Of a stretch of DNA of 64,000 nt, positions 44,300 to 55,968 are shown piece after piece. The position numbers were made by a program, and so were the translations under genes. The stretch spans positions 2,226,908 to 2,290,907 of the forward strand of contig NC_092033.1 of NCBI RefSeq assembly GCF_042242105.1, given 5' to 3'. How positions within the stretch are numbered: position 1 is the stretch's first letter; each line of letters begins with the position of its first letter. Origin of the DNA: Pempheris klunzingeri. Taxonomy: Eukaryota; Chordata; Actinopteri; Acropomatiformes; Pempheridae. The notes below the pieces were generated by a model. The model did not search any database. It worked only from the letters and a program-made list of their open reading frames with translations, and was not told where the DNA came from.

Positions 44300-47200
44300 A
44301 AATGCATGAAGGCATGAATGTTTGCCTCAGACATGCATAAGTGCTTGTGTCCAGTGAAATAAAGTGATCAAGGACATTTGTTTGGACAAACTTTCCGCTG
44401 ACTGTATGCAGAAACGAGAGGTAGAAGTGGAGTTCTTCTCTTTAATTGGCAGCTTTGATTGTGATTAAGGATAATCTGTCCAGTTAAGAAGAGCACGGCT
44501 GATTTTAAACTGCAGACACCACCGACTGACTGTTTAACCTCACTGACGTTCGGGCAGGAAAGTGGTGTCGAAGCCTTCAGCTACACCCGGAGAACAGAGC
44601 TCAATAGACACCATGAAAGCTAAAAAAATATAATTACTGACAGAGAAAAACCAGCACAATGAAGCTGACGGCCTTCATCAAAGTTACATGACAAAGACAC
44701 CAGAGATCTTAAATTCCACTTTCATGCGTGTTCAGCAGTGGATGTCACTTTGTTTCAAACGCAATAAGCGAATAAAAACTCCTTTAGGCGTTCTGGAAAT
44801 GTAGGAAATGAAAGTAAAAGTATGCACGTCAGCTTGTGGGAAATGGATAAATGATAAAACACAATACTTTTAACACAGAAAATGCAAGTGCAAGAGTATC
44901 TGATGAGACCCGTCTTCTTACTTCTATCATTCACCTTCCGTCTGAGCTCAAATTTCAAAGTCGAGAACCTTTTTCTTGTGATTTTAAAGCGACACTTTTT
45001 TGCCTTATTCGAGTTAGAAGATCAATACTACTCTCATATCTGTTTGCTAGCTGCAACCAGCAGCCGGTTAGCTTAGCATAACCAAACTATGACTGCAAAA
45101 CCAAGCCGCAAAGACGTGTGTCAGGTTTTGAGGTGAATTTAGGGGCTCCGAAAGACTTTCTTTTCATCTGATTTCTACAATCTGTGCAGAAATTGATCCA
45201 TTCAGTCCGTTCAGTCGTTTTATTTATCGCCAGTTCATGTTAGTGGGGGGCTAAATGGAAGTTTGCTCTATGGGCCCCACAATGCACAAGCATGGGCGTT
45301 GATGTGCGGAAGATCTGGGAAATTTTATACCCTGGAAGTCGACCTTGCTGCAAACAGGAAATAGGCTACCATGGATCTGTCTGCAGTACCAGCACCTTAG
45401 AGCTCATTAATTATTTGTTTGATTTATCAATAAACCGATATGTAGAAATAGAAATTAGACTTTTTATGAGTTTTGAGTCTGACTGTTTCATTTTTTTAAA
45501 ATCTACTCGTTACCTGGTACATAACCCCGACATGTTTTGGTAAGGAAGTGCTGGTAGGCACATTTGTTTTATTTGGTTGTTACTGCCTGATTTGCGTCGC
45601 TGCCCAATCAGCCGTCTGCCATCTTGGACAGCCATGTACGGCAACACCACTTGGACAAATCTTTTCACAGCCAATGTCAATAACACAAAAAGCATCAAAA
45701 ACTAGATATCGCATCAAAAAACGCTCGAGTGTCTCAGATCAAACCAAATATCCGTCTGTTCTGGATCGAACATCAACATCTCTGATGCCAAGAAAATTGC
45801 TTTGTAATGAGGTTTGTCCACGTGGTGTTGCCGTATGTGGTTATCCAAGATGGCAGACGCAGGGACGCAAATCAGGCAATGCCAGTCTTTGCAGCTACAT
45901 TTTCACTGCACAGACATCAGAGTGGGACTGCTGAGAAAGAGAATAAGTGTCTTTCCCAAAATGCCAAGCGACTGCTCCTGACACCCTGAGCCAACAAACA
46001 GCTTGGACGAGGTTTTCGTTTTTGTCTTTTTTGTCTTCGCTTTCATTCCTCCTGCCATCGGGGCAGCGAGGAGGCTCATTCCCGACTCTCCCTCAGCGAC
46101 TTTGCTCAGCAAGCAGCGCTAGTTTTAAGTCGTGGGGTGGTGATAATAATGATCCTGAACCGCTGCCGGCGACCATATGGGATGGAGCGATGATAGTGTG
46201 TGTCGATGACAGAAATACCCCTTGTGATGCATGCATGGGCCTTTGCATGAGCAGTATGTGTCCTCACAGAAACTCTCCTTGAAGGATGTTTCATGCATGT
46301 TTGCAGAAATGCAGACATTGCAAAGATCTTTGCTAAACTGCTGCTCAACCCTAAGTTTTAACAATATACCAAGGACCAAATAGTTTGCAGTGCTGGTGTG
46401 AGACACATGAGTGAAGACCTCCAGCTCTCTAGTGCACAAAAACCCCAAATAGACAGAAGTAATTGGCTCAAGATGCACTGGACTCCTGTTACCTGGGAGT
46501 GTGTACATCTGTATTCCTGGGTGTTAGCGTGCCATTAACAGGATTTCTCGCACCACATATAGCCTGGAATAGACAAAGGTAATTGGCTTTACCTGTCTGC
46601 TAACAAGATTAAAGCCATTGTAAAGTTTCACGTTTACGTTTTAGGCTTTTGGCTGACCATCTCATCTGAAGAGAGTGAAGAATAAGCAGCTTATTGGTCA
46701 GCGTAAGGTGGATGCTGCATCTAAAACCCAACATTTGTATTTGTTTTTGTTCAAGAAGCTGGATTCTTTAAGAGTATTCTGCCTTTCTTCTTTGTTGCAC
46801 ACCGTTGCACTTGTTTCACTCTCCACTGCTTCCTTTTTTTGGTAGGAATGTAAGAAAAGTGGAGGGGGGGCTCATTCCCTCAAGCAGTAAGAGACAACTC
46901 AGAAAACTGTGTGTAAACTCTGGACAAACAAATGAAAGACATTTGATAGACAGTGAGGATTGACTGTGAACTCCCGCTCAGCCGGATTAAAGAGGCAGAC
47001 TGGCTGCTCGGTAACTGATATAGGCCTCATTTAGGGATTAACACTAACATTAACTCTTGAGCACTCTGTCGAGGTTAATAGGCTGTGTTGTCGTGTTAAT
47101 GTTAAGGCTTGTGGATTTCCTCAGGCTGAAATAACCTCTGCTCTTCAGCTGGCAGCCACATCCCCAGCAGGACGTCGTAGTCTGAGGGAAGTTCCTTAAA

Positions 47201-48745
47201 GGCTTTTTGGCCCCCCGGAGATTTAACACGTAGGTTTGTTGCATCGTGTTGTTGTTGTTTCGTTTCCGTGTCTTTATAATCCTTTCAAACTACTCCTAGA
47301 TTTTAGCTTCTCTGGGGTTGGAGACATCACACAAACAGGGGGGAGATAATTGCGAGTGTGTGAATGCAGTCGGATGTAAAAAGAGGAGGACGAGTTAATC
47401 AATAGCAGAACTCTCTGATCAATTTACTTCCAGGAAAGGCCGGGGGCGAGGATTCCTGGGTGAGCTGCATAATGTGTCAGATCGGGTATTGACGGAGTCT
47501 GAAAGCTCTGGTTTGATCCGTCGCTCCGAGGCTCAGTGTGCTAAACCTTCACACGTCTACTTCAACGCTTTCATCGATTTTAAAACGGTGGATTCGGCGA
47601 GTAGCTGCAGAGGCTGATGGTGTCTAACCTGCACACACTGAGTCTGAATACAACTGCTTTGAATTCATACAAAAAAAAAAAAAAAAAACATATTCCAGAC
47701 TTGGTTTAATGACAAGAAGAACAACAGATGTTGTCTTTAAGGTTTTAAACTGTCTGTTCTTTACTCAAACTACATGCTGGAAAGTATCATAATAAAATCC
47801 CAACCTCAGGGGAACTTCTGCATCACCAGCGGGGAAGTTTTAAGGAGAGATTTTAGAATTTAGAAGAAGAGAAATGGCTACTGATGATAAATGTAAATGT
47901 CTATATGTTGAATCAGCTGTAACACCTGGACACTAGAGTTATCAGCAGGTAAAAGGCTGATATCACACACAGAGACGACGTACCATTAAAAGAAATGTTG
48001 AATAAGAAAGAAGTCCTAGAGCCTTTGCAGGAGGAGCCTAAAATGACCACGTTAAGACTTAATACCCGAAAGCAAAACAAAGCGAAGCCTCTTAATGATA
48101 ATAAACTGATTAACATGAATAATAAAGAAGCTCCGTGAACACCAGAGTTTCCTCTTGGCTTGGTGTGGAAGTTGTTGGAGGGTAAAAATACAAACGACGG
48201 GCTGCTAGAGGTTGGCGAGCTGATAACTGCACCTCTTCCTCTCTCCAGTGGTGATGCACATCGCCACACTGGGGACTGGGGGGGTGATTTAGGCTGCACA
48301 GAGCCGATGAACCTTTAGTGGAAGTCACAGTCACATTAACAGTCACTGTAATGGATTCATTGGTTGAAATGAAAAGCTAGAAGTAATGAATGCACACTGA
48401 GAGGTGACAGAGCCAGTTCGCTAAGAGTAATAATGAAAAGGTTGAAATGTTTGTACTCCAAAAAACTTATAAATCTTCTGTGTCTGAAAGCTCTGCACGT
48501 ACAAAAGCTATCCACGATTTAATTGGATTAATTTTTTTTTGGTCCTATGAATGAAAACTGAGCCTGGTTTTATAGCCGAGAAGCCAAAAACTAAAATGGC
48601 CAAACTGTCCGAACATAAACAGAGTTCTGCTGCTGTAATCCAGACCTGAAGGAAAGAGTCAAACAGGCTTAAAATCTAGTGGAAAAAGTAAACAAAATGG
48701 AGCTTTTATCTGTTAATGCTAGCTGGAATAAGTAGTTTAAACTGT

Positions 48746-48786
<41 letters not shown>

Positions 48787-49133
48787 CACACACACTTTGG
48801 GAACGTTGATATTAATCACACCTCCAGGATTTACAATTTTTGGAAGCTCTCTCACATAAAAGCCGTGTGGCGTAACTCATGCATTGGTGCAATGTGGCAA
48901 GCCAGCTGATCACCTGTGTGTACTTGTGTGTGTGTGTGTGTGTTTGAGTGTGTGTGTGTGTGTGTTTGAGTGTGTGTGTGTGTGTGTGTTTGAGTTATTA
49001 AAGTATAAAGCGCTTATTCCTGCTCTGTCGGACACAGAGCTTCTGTTATGAAACGAGCAACTGTGTTGTTTATTCTATAAACCTTTAAGAAGATTGGTGT
49101 CATTTGGGCCGAGTGCGTCCATTTCCAATGAAT

Positions 49134-49179
<46 letters not shown>

Positions 49180-49765
49180 TGAATGTATTAGGCACGTGAG
49201 GTTTGCATTTTGTCATCTGCTGGAGGCTATTTATGCATCCACGTGAGGATATAGGCTCCACGAGCGAGAAGGGGCGGGCGAGGGACATAAGAGTAAATGG
49301 TGGAAAACGAATGAGAGAGAGGGGGGGGGAGAGAGAGAGAGAGGGAGAGGGAGGGGGGGAGAGAGTGGAAGGAAATAAAAGAAGAAAGTGACACTCAGAG
49401 ACAAGAAAAAACCAAGAAAGATAAAAAAGAAATGGGAGAGAAATAAAGTGAGAGAGGGAGAGAAACAATTAGCGGAAAAAGAGAGACAGATGAGACAGAT
49501 GTTGGAGAAGATAAACAGTGGGGAGGGAGGGAGTGACATATAGATGGAGAGGAGAAAAGGAGAGGGGAATGGACAGAGGGAGCGGAGGAGGAGGAGGAGG
49601 AGGAGGAGGAGGAGGAGGAGGAGGAGGAGGAGGAGGAGAGGAAGGCAGCTCATGCTCCAGTGGAGGTGAAGTCATGCGAGCGGCGCTGCAGCTTTCTCTT
49701 TAGGCTGAGCGGCTCCGGCCCGGACATAACGAACTGTCTTTAACTGCATCACCTGCCGCCTCACA

Positions 49766-49834
<69 letters not shown>

Positions 49835-50362
49835 ACACACACACACACACACACACAGATTAAGGTTAAGTCCACATGTACCCGACATTTTTAAAGATGT
49901 TTTTTCCTCCTATCCTTTGTGTAAAAGATAATCCTGTCATGTTGAAAACATTCTCTGTCCCTCAAGAGCCAAAGATAATAGTAATCTCCTCTCGTCTGCT
50001 AAATGGTTGAGTGTGCATGCAACTTTTTTTGATGCAACACTGACAGACGACCTCGTTTACAGCCGTCTGCCCTTCAGTGTGCAGCAACCGCTTTGTTCTC
50101 CAAGTTGTTCCACCGACTGAAGGTCCGTCCAAGGCTGCAGAGCAGTGACCAGTAATGCCTCTGTTCCTCCATGCAGAGGGAGAGTAACTGTACATTTATG
50201 CATCAACACATGAAAAAAAGGAAAAAGGAGAGACACTCTGAGAAGACAGGCCAAAAAAAAGTGACTAAAAAACACTATTTGTGTGTGGACGAAAGGTGAG
50301 AGGAAAGATCTTTGTTTTCAGAAACACCCGTGTGCTTGTGGGGAAGGCCTTAGTGTGAGGAG

Positions 50363-50399
<37 letters not shown>

Positions 50400-51497
50400 A
50401 CAGCAGACACATGTTTACTTGAACACATTAAAGTGTCTTAGGGTAAAATCATTAACAAAAACAGGGCAGAGGTTTTTCTTTGATCGCTGCTCAAGCAACA
50501 AACCTAACCACCAGCTCTGAGCGCAGCCGAGCCAACGCTGACATTCAAGCCATCGGTCAAGTGTCACAGAGGATACTCGGGGTCAGGGCTCAGGTGGGGC
50601 TCAGGTAAAAAGCCGGACAAACACAGATCAGTGGGGAACGGACTTCGACAGAGTTACACGAACTTCTAAGAAGTATAACTACAAGAGGGAAGCCTGATAA
50701 CAGGACTTATGATTATATTGTAACTGCTGGAGTTACACTAAAATCTGACTGTGATGTTTCTACATCCAAAGCTTTGTGCAGTGGAGTCAGCAAACTTTAG
50801 AACAGGCTACATTTCTACTGCAAAAGCCCAAGTTGACACATTTGAAGAGTTTTCTTGTCCAAAACCCAAAGAAATCCAGTTTGCCACCACAGAAGACTAA
50901 CAAGACATGCAAATATTCACATTTTAGGAGCCGAAACCCAGGATTTTTAGAGCTTTTGCTAAAGAAAATGTTTAATCGATGCTGTCTAACCAATTAAAAT
51001 GACTAATCTTCTCTGCACTGTTAACAGAATAACTCACCGAGGCAGGATATCCATAGGAAAGAACATCTGACAAACACTTTTGTTCAATTGGAAAGGATCT
51101 AATTGCATGAAAAATATCTTTAAATGTGGATTCAGCTGCAGCACTTGAGGCTCACAGCTGACAACTTTCTGCTCACAAGTAGAAAACATCAAACCTCACA
51201 CTGATGGGACAAAACTGAAGAGATCTAACCTGTGTAGTTGCTGGTGATGCTCAGAGTTGGTGTTTCAGTCTGAGCTTCAGTCTGAGCTTCAGTCTGAGCT
51301 TCAGTCTGAGCTTCAGTCTGCAGGTCCGGCTGCAGCTGGATCACCGTGCTGCTCCAGTCCTCCAGCAGCGACGTTGCAGCGGTGCTCTGCAGCTCCTCCG
51401 GGCTCAGCGTGGAGCCTCTAGCCAGGACCAGAGCACAGAGCAGGGGGCACAGCAGCACCCAGAGGTGGGCCCCTGTGGGTGCCGCTATCGGAGACAT
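35829..51497 (-). CDS. susd3: Single-pass sushi-domain membrane protein, SUSD3-like, five coding exons
   Basis: Minus-strand exons: 51497-51230, 38795-38604, 37653-37500, 37420-37235, 36153-35829. Phases agree and the total of 1125 nt gives 374 aa. Residues 1-27 look like a signal peptide (HLWVLLCPLLCALVLARG). Residues 60-79 are tandem QTEA repeats, then SNYTG with an N-glycosylation site. One sushi/CCP module follows (93-152) with Cys93, Cys122, Cys136, Cys152 and Trp145. The transmembrane helix is about 165-188 (VAVLASVVSGIVILAMSLSF), followed by CC and an Arg/Lys-rich stop-transfer stretch. The long cytoplasmic tail ends in Pro/Tyr/Asn-rich repeats. The spacing QSVGSVLAFWC...LVGS and the helix followed by a Cys pair resemble human SUSD3 as I remember it; the tail differs. 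Sushi modules mediate extracellular protein binding; the function here is unknown. The 12.4-kb first intron makes exon 1 the least certain part, although its phase fits. Confidence 0.8.
36232..36952. repeat. Foldback element, copy E in susd3 intron 4
   Basis: Full set of blocks: left end GGTATTCTTAAACTTG, AACTGGCAGGTACAAAAAC, the inner CTCCATTGACAAAAATAG near 36558, and the inverted right arm ending AAGCACTTCTAGTGGAC near 36950. The segment from about 36348 to 36800 is nearly identical to copy F. Confidence 0.8.
37688..38455. repeat. Foldback copy F (37832-38301) flanked by about 120-150 bp direct repeats
   Basis: The foldback copy starts abruptly at GAACAAGCTACAACGGCTG, an internal point of the family, and ends after GAACTGAGCAATATAAC. 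On its left (37688-37831) and right (38306-38455) are near-identical direct copies containing TTTCATCAACAGA, GCAAGATCTTGTTCATGTCC and ATTTCTGCAAGATCTCGC. The layout is direct repeat, foldback, direct repeat, all inside susd3 intron 2. Such a pattern fits a local duplication together with insertion or conversion. Confidence 0.75.
40617..40680. repeat. (GT)n(GA)n microsatellite
   Basis: About 48 bp of perfect GT are followed by GA units; a matching (AC)n run lies at about 40837-40876. The two are inverted relative to each other and could pair. Both are in susd3 intron 1. Confidence 0.95.
41088..41872. repeat. Foldback element, copy G in susd3 intron 1
   Basis: Long copy: left end GATATTTTTAAACCTGGGCC, GCTTGTTTTATCTGCTGACAG, inner CACCAGACTCCACAGAC near 41364; right arm TTGTCAATGGAGTCTGGTG near 41577, ACCAAAAGGATCTTCCAGG, AAGCACTTTTAGTG and TTCCAAGTTTTCCAGG. 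The right arm is nearly identical to that of copy A 39 kb away. Confidence 0.8.
43334..43880. repeat. Foldback element, copy H in susd3 intron 1
   Basis: Left end AACTGGTATTTTTAAACCTG, inner CCAGACTCCATTGACAAAAA near 43494, right inner TTGTCAATGGAGTCTGGC near 43717 and a weaker right arm to about 43880. Part of the left arm (the AAGTGCTTGTTTTT block) has been lost. Confidence 0.75.
45581..45879. repeat. Inverted-repeat element, arms about 70-80 bp
   Basis: Left arm 45581-45660 and right arm 45812-45879 are reverse complements with few mismatches; shared words are CTGCCATCTTGGA/TCCAAGATGGCAG, GGCAACACCAC/GTGGTGTTGCC and TGATTTGCGTC/GACGCAAATCA. The spacer is about 150 bp with no coding content. 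Probably a MITE-type remnant within susd3 intron 1. Confidence 0.7.
48748..49178. repeat. Cluster of CA and GT microsatellites
   Basis: A CA run lies at about 48748-48781, a three-part GT run with TTTGAG interruptions at about 48925-48990, and a long GT run at 49137-49178. The CA run is inverted relative to the two GT runs, all inside susd3 intron 1. Confidence 0.9.
49310..49640. repeat. Purine-rich tract: GA-rich then (GGA)n
   Basis: A GA-rich stretch from about 49310 to 49460 is followed, after a less regular part, by about 19 GGA units (49583-49639). The strand asymmetry could allow triplex formation. Poly-Gly and poly-Pro open frames here are artefacts of the repeat. Confidence 0.9.
49764..49858. 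repeat. (CA)n microsatellite, about 95 bp
   Basis: A CA run interrupted by a single TCACAC step; another CA run lies at about 50363-50396. Both are in susd3 intron 1. Confidence 0.95.
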
Positions 51498-51845
51498 GTG
51501 GCCGGGTAATGAGGCTCTGAGAGAGGAAAGAGGAAGGAGGGCTTCACAGCCTCATCGGGAGGCGCTTTGAGTCTCAGTATGAGCTGAAAAGATCCTTTAG
51601 AGGAAAGTTTGCTCTCCTCTTCCCTTCTTTTCCTCCCCTCTCCTCTCCTCTCCTCTCCTCCTCCCTTCCCTCCTCTCCTTCTTCTTCCTCCTTGGTCTTC
51701 TTTATGTTTGTCTTGTCTGTCCTCTTCTTCCTTTCTGCTCACTCCCGTGGCAGAGAGAGGAAAACTCCCCCTGTGTTGACACTCATGATGCTGCCATGCT
51801 GCAAGAAAGTATGACAGAGAGGAAGTGAGTGTGTGTGTTCATGTT

Positions 51846-51878
<33 letters not shown>

Positions 51879-52139
51879 TAGATCCAGCTGTAATCTGCTC
51901 GCTCTCTGCTCACTTGCTGTTGTTTCCTCACCAGTCCTCTCCTCTCTGTCCCTCAGCTCGTTCACTCGTGCTCTCACTGCTCACTCGGTCCACTGCACTC
52001 TCTCTCTCCCTCCCTCTCTCTCTCTCTCTCCCTCTCTCTCTCTCCCTCCCTCTCTCTCCCTCCCTCCCTCTCTCTCTGATCTCCAGCTGGGCTGACTGAG
52101 CTCTTGCATAACAGTAACTCATTCGCTGAGCTGTGCTGA
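51498..52139 (-). promoter_or_regulatory. Presumed 5' flank of the susd3-like gene; CT/TCTCC-rich
   Basis: Immediately upstream (rightward) of exon 1 on the minus strand are TCTCC repeats (about 51636-51670), a GT run (51847-51878) and a CT-rich tract (51998-52078). On the gene's own strand these are purine-rich (GA) tracts. No TATA box is obvious. The promoter role is inferred from position only. Confidence 0.35.
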
Positions 52140-52939
52140 GCTGTAACTCATGCAGCCTTAAGTCCTGATATTCCTGGTCTCTGCCCCTCTCGCCGTGTTT
52201 CTCTCTCCCTCCGTTGTTTCACCGTAATGGCTGCACGGACAGTTTACCGGAAAACCGCTCCCGCTGATCAATACTCTCTGCTGTTAGCTTGTGACCCTCA
52301 GCGTAGCCACGAGGCAAAGACAGGACTCGAAAGCTTGTGGCCCCCAAACGCAGACAGAGTAACATTAGGTGTGAAAGGGCAATATGTACCTGCCTTTTAT
52401 ATCTGTGTTTCTCAACTGGAACCACGATCTTTTCCTAAACCTAACCAAACTGCGGCTGAAAACAGATAATAATAATAAAAGAAATAGAAAAGTTAACAAA
52501 TAAATTAATGTACTTATCTAGTGGTCTTACTCAGAATTTGATCCCTATTTTCTTTAAATGGTAATTTGTCGTTCTTAATACTGTATGACAAAAACCTGCT
52601 GCAAAAAGCTGAAACAAATACAACACAGCAAACATGCCACTTAAAGGCTGGCGTTTCAAACCAGATCTGTTTTCTTCACTTTTACATGTGTTACTACAGG
52701 AACTGAAGTGTTGGGCTCTGAGTGCTGCTAAAACACTGGTAATCTTTACTCTGCGCAGCGCCTGAACGCCTCCTTTACAAAAAAGAACAAACCACAACCT
52801 GAATATGGAGACCGCAGACCACATCGAGCACGTGATCATCATCATCTCCTTTTCAGCAAAGCTCGACATATTTTGTGTTCCAAGCAAAGCAATTTTCACT
52901 GAAATCGAAATGACTCTATCACAGTGAATGGACAGAGCT
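52140..52939. other. Intergenic stretch, nothing recognised
   Basis: No exon, RNA gene or clear repeat is seen between the susd3 5' flank and the element that starts at 52940. Confidence 0.5.
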
Positions 52940-53655
52940 TGTTAGGGACCAAGCAGCAAGAGCAGGCTTTATTTAGCCAAATTAAACAATCAATAGGAAA
53001 ATCAAGGTTGCAAACGATTAAAAAACATAAGCATGAAAACAAAGTATCAACAGAAAGTCTAACTATGGGTCAATAGGGGTTCTATTACAACAGAAATACA
53101 AACTGGACAAACCCAACCTGGTGAATGACAAAGAAAGGGGTATATATACACATAGGCTAGCCTACAGACAAACGAGGGGGGGTCCAACTCCTTTAAACTA
53201 TTAAAAACCCCAAAATAAACCCAACTGCCATTTAAAGATACAACCCAAATAATACCAATATATACTAAAACTACCCAAAACCCAAAGAAACATCCATTCT
53301 ACATAATACAATACAACAAAATGCGACTTTCTGGGACCCTCTGCAGCCCGGAGCACCCCCGCCCAGCACTGGGAGTTGACACCTTCCACTTCCTGCTTCC
53401 ATCATTAAAAATGGTGTCTTAAACTCCGCCTCCTTTTTTTTTTTTGCCGGGAACTCAGCCGCATGTGGAGAAACAACGAGAAGGTAAAATGTATTAACAA
53501 CTCCAAAACCAGCTTGATAAACTTATGATAACTAAATGTTGCGTGCGCTCAAATGGGAGAACAATATCATAATTTACTGTGAACAAAACTGTGTTGTGAT
53601 TATTTGAAATGAAAGGGAACATTACTACATGGTGCCAAATGTTGCTGGGTCCCTC
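52940..53655. mobile_element. 716-bp insertion with perfect 8-bp target duplication
   Basis: ACAGAGCT occurs just before (52932-52939) and just after (53656-53663) the insert. The two ends hold inverted AGGGACCAAGCA/AGGGACCCAGCA words set a few bases in from the borders. No coding capacity is visible. An 8-bp duplication fits a non-autonomous hAT-type DNA element; a solo LTR of a retrovirus-like element is the alternative, since one border begins TG. It looks like an inert fossil of moderate age, given the intact duplication. Confidence 0.65.
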
Positions 53656-53912
53656 ACAGAGCTATAAATGAGCTCCTGTGTTTGAGGTATCTCCAGCTTT
53701 TCGATGCTTCCCTTGATGTTTACAGCTCCATAAGTTAGTTAGGCTCAGCACCCCGTGGCTGCGGCACAGTTACTACACACAAACCCCTGTTTTATTCAGG
53801 AGTTTGGCTTCTGGTTTAAACCCACAATTCTGTTTGTGACTGTTATCACACTCTTTTCAGAGTGCTGACTCTTTTACTCTATCTCACTATGAAGTGACCC
53901 CATGCACACCAA

Positions 53913-53984
53913 GACCTCGTGGCGCAATGGTAGCGCGTCTGACTCCAGATCAGAAGGTTGTGTGTTCAAATCACATCAAGGTCA
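53913..53984 (+). tRNA. tRNA-Trp (anticodon CCA), copy 1 of 7
   Basis: A 72-nt cloverleaf: acceptor GACCTCG with CAAGGTC, D arm GCGC/GCGC, anticodon stem TCTGA/TCAGA around CTCCAGA, T arm GTGTG/CACAT around TTCAAAT, discriminator A. The internal A box (TGGCGCAATGG) and B box (TGTTCAAATCA) are intact. Unlike the other copies it has C at position 6 opposite A67, a mismatch in the acceptor stem. No TTTT terminator lies within about 150 nt downstream. It is the leftmost copy of the array and has no foldback element on its left. Confidence 0.9.
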
Positions 53985-54561
53985 CATTGCTTGTTCTGAG
54001 GATTGAATGAGTTTAAGTCTGAGGATCAGCAGTTGAGTTCAGGAAGACTGCAAACCTGATTAAACTATTGTTTAGTAACAATATGCTTTAATGTATAATA
54101 GAAGAAATGTTGTTAATAGCTGTTAAGATTGCTCCGTTTACAACCACCAGACTCCATTGACAAAAACAGTAATTTTACACGGGAGTTCATGGTCTACTGC
54201 TGTCTCCATCAGTTAGTCTGTTGGTGTTGTTTTGTGACTTTGGTGTTTTAAAGAGTCAATTTGGTTTAAAAACAATATTTGTATGACACATTATAACAAA
54301 TAAACTAAACGGTTGAGGCAAGTCACTCCCATGTTCTGCGATCTAAAATGATTGTTTTTGTCAATGGAGTCTGGTTGGGTTACAATAGCGTGATACAATA
54401 GCTGTTTCTGTTTAAACAAAAAAAAAGATCTTACTTGTTTATCTCTGTCGGGACCCTTTTTGTAACAGTGTCAGACACTTTGAATAACAATCTGAGCCTC
54501 TCAGTGGCAAAAACAAGCACTCTTACTCTATCTCACTATTAAGTGACACCATGCACATCAA

Positions 54562-54633
54562 GACCTTGTGGCGCAATGGTAGCGCGTCTGACTCCAGATC
54601 AGAAGGTTGTGTGTTCAAATCACATCAAGGTCA
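54562..54633 (+). tRNA. tRNA-Trp (CCA), copy 2 of 7
   Basis: The acceptor stem GACCTTG/CAAGGTC is fully paired; the D, anticodon and T arms are as in copy 1. The distance from copy 1 start to start is 649 bp. The 5' flank carries CTCACTATTAAGTGACACC, shared with copies 3, 5 and, with small changes, others. No T4 terminator is nearby. Confidence 0.92.
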
Positions 54634-55302
54634 CATTGTTTGATCTGAGGATTGAATGAATTTAAGTCAGCGGATGAGTTCAGGAACACTGCACATCTGA
54701 TTAGACTGTTGTTTAGTGACAATGTGGTATAATGTAAAATAGAAGAAATGCCAGAATATAATACAAGAACACTAGAATACATCGTGTTAATGTTAACTCT
54801 CCTCAGTATGTTTGTTTTCAACATGTTGTTTTTACTATTGATTTTTATTTAACCAGAAATAGCTGTTAAGATTGCTGCATTTACAACCACCAGACTCCAT
54901 TGACAAAAACAGTAATTTTACACGGGAGTTCATGGTCTATTGCTGTCTCCATCAGTTAGTCTGTTGGTGTTGTTTTGTGACTTTGGTGTTTCAAAGTGTC
55001 AATTTGGTTTAAACACAATATTTGTATGACACATTATAACACAAATAAACTAAACGGTTGAGGCAAGTCACTCCAGTGTTCTGCGATCTAAAATGATTGT
55101 TTTTGTCAATGGAGTCTGGTTGGGTTACAATAGCATGATACAACAGCTGTTTCTGTTTAAACAAAAGAAGATCTTACTTGTTTATCTCTGTAGGGACCCT
55201 TTTTATAACAGTGTCAGACACTTTGAACAACAATCTGAGCCTCTGTGGCAAAAACAAACACTTTTACTCTATCTCACTATTAAGTGACACCATGCACACC
55301 AA

Positions 55303-55374
55303 GACCTTGTGGCGCAATGGTAGTGCGTCTGACTCCAGATCAGAAGGTTGTGTGTTCAAATCACATCAAGGTCA
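55303..55374 (+). tRNA. tRNA-Trp (CCA), copy 3 of 7
   Basis: Same as copy 2 except that the D stem 3' strand reads GTGC rather than GCGC, leaving a G-U wobble, which should be tolerated. Start-to-start distance from copy 2 is 741 bp. No T4 terminator is nearby. Confidence 0.9.
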
Positions 55375-55968
55375 CATTGTTTGATCTGAGCATTGAATGA
55401 ATTTAAGTCAGCAGATGAGTTCAGGAACACTGCACATCTGATTAGACTGTTGTTTAGTGACAATGTGGTATAATGTATAATAGAAGAGAAGCCAGAATAT
55501 AATACAAGAACACTAGAATACATTGTGTTAATGTTAATGTTAACTCTCCTCAGTATGTTTGTTTTCAACATGTTTTCTCTCTTTTAATTACTTTAATAAC
55601 TATTGATGATTTTTATTTAACCAGAAATAGCTGTTAAGATTGCTCCGTTTACAGCCACCAGACTCCATTGACAAAAACAATAATTTTACACGGGAGTTCA
55701 TGGTCTACTGCTGTCTCCATCAGTTAGTCTGTTGGTGTTGTTTTGTGACTTTGGTATTTCAAAGTGTCAATTTGGTTTAAGCACAGAATAGCTTAGGTTA
55801 GAATAGCATGATACAACAGCTGTTTCTGTTTAAACAAAAAAAGATCTTACTTGTTTATTTCTGTCGGGACCCTTTTTGTAACAGTGTCAGACACTTTGAA
55901 TAACAATCTGAGCCTCTCAGTGGCAAAAACAAACACTTAACACTATTAAGTGACACCATGCACACCAA

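Larger units (their letters stand above)
38796..51229 (-). other. susd3 intron 1 (12.4 kb), repeat-rich
   Basis: Between the signal-peptide exon and the sushi exon I find no further coding exon. Contents include two foldback copies, many CA/GT runs, an inverted-repeat element at 45581-45879 and, near 45040-45080, the teleost repeat word AGCCGGTTAGCTTAGCATAA. An AATAAA on the minus strand at about 39054-39059 could end a shorter transcript. Confidence 0.65.

Noticed and set aside
49469-49703. Poly-Pro and poly-Gly open frames
   Set aside because: Produced by the GGA/TCC trinucleotide repeat; no flanking coding evidence.
35829-51497. SUSD6 or SUSD4 as the identity of the sushi gene
   Set aside because: Only one sushi module, a different transmembrane stretch and no PPxY motifs in the tail; the segment around the sushi domain and helix is closer to SUSD3.
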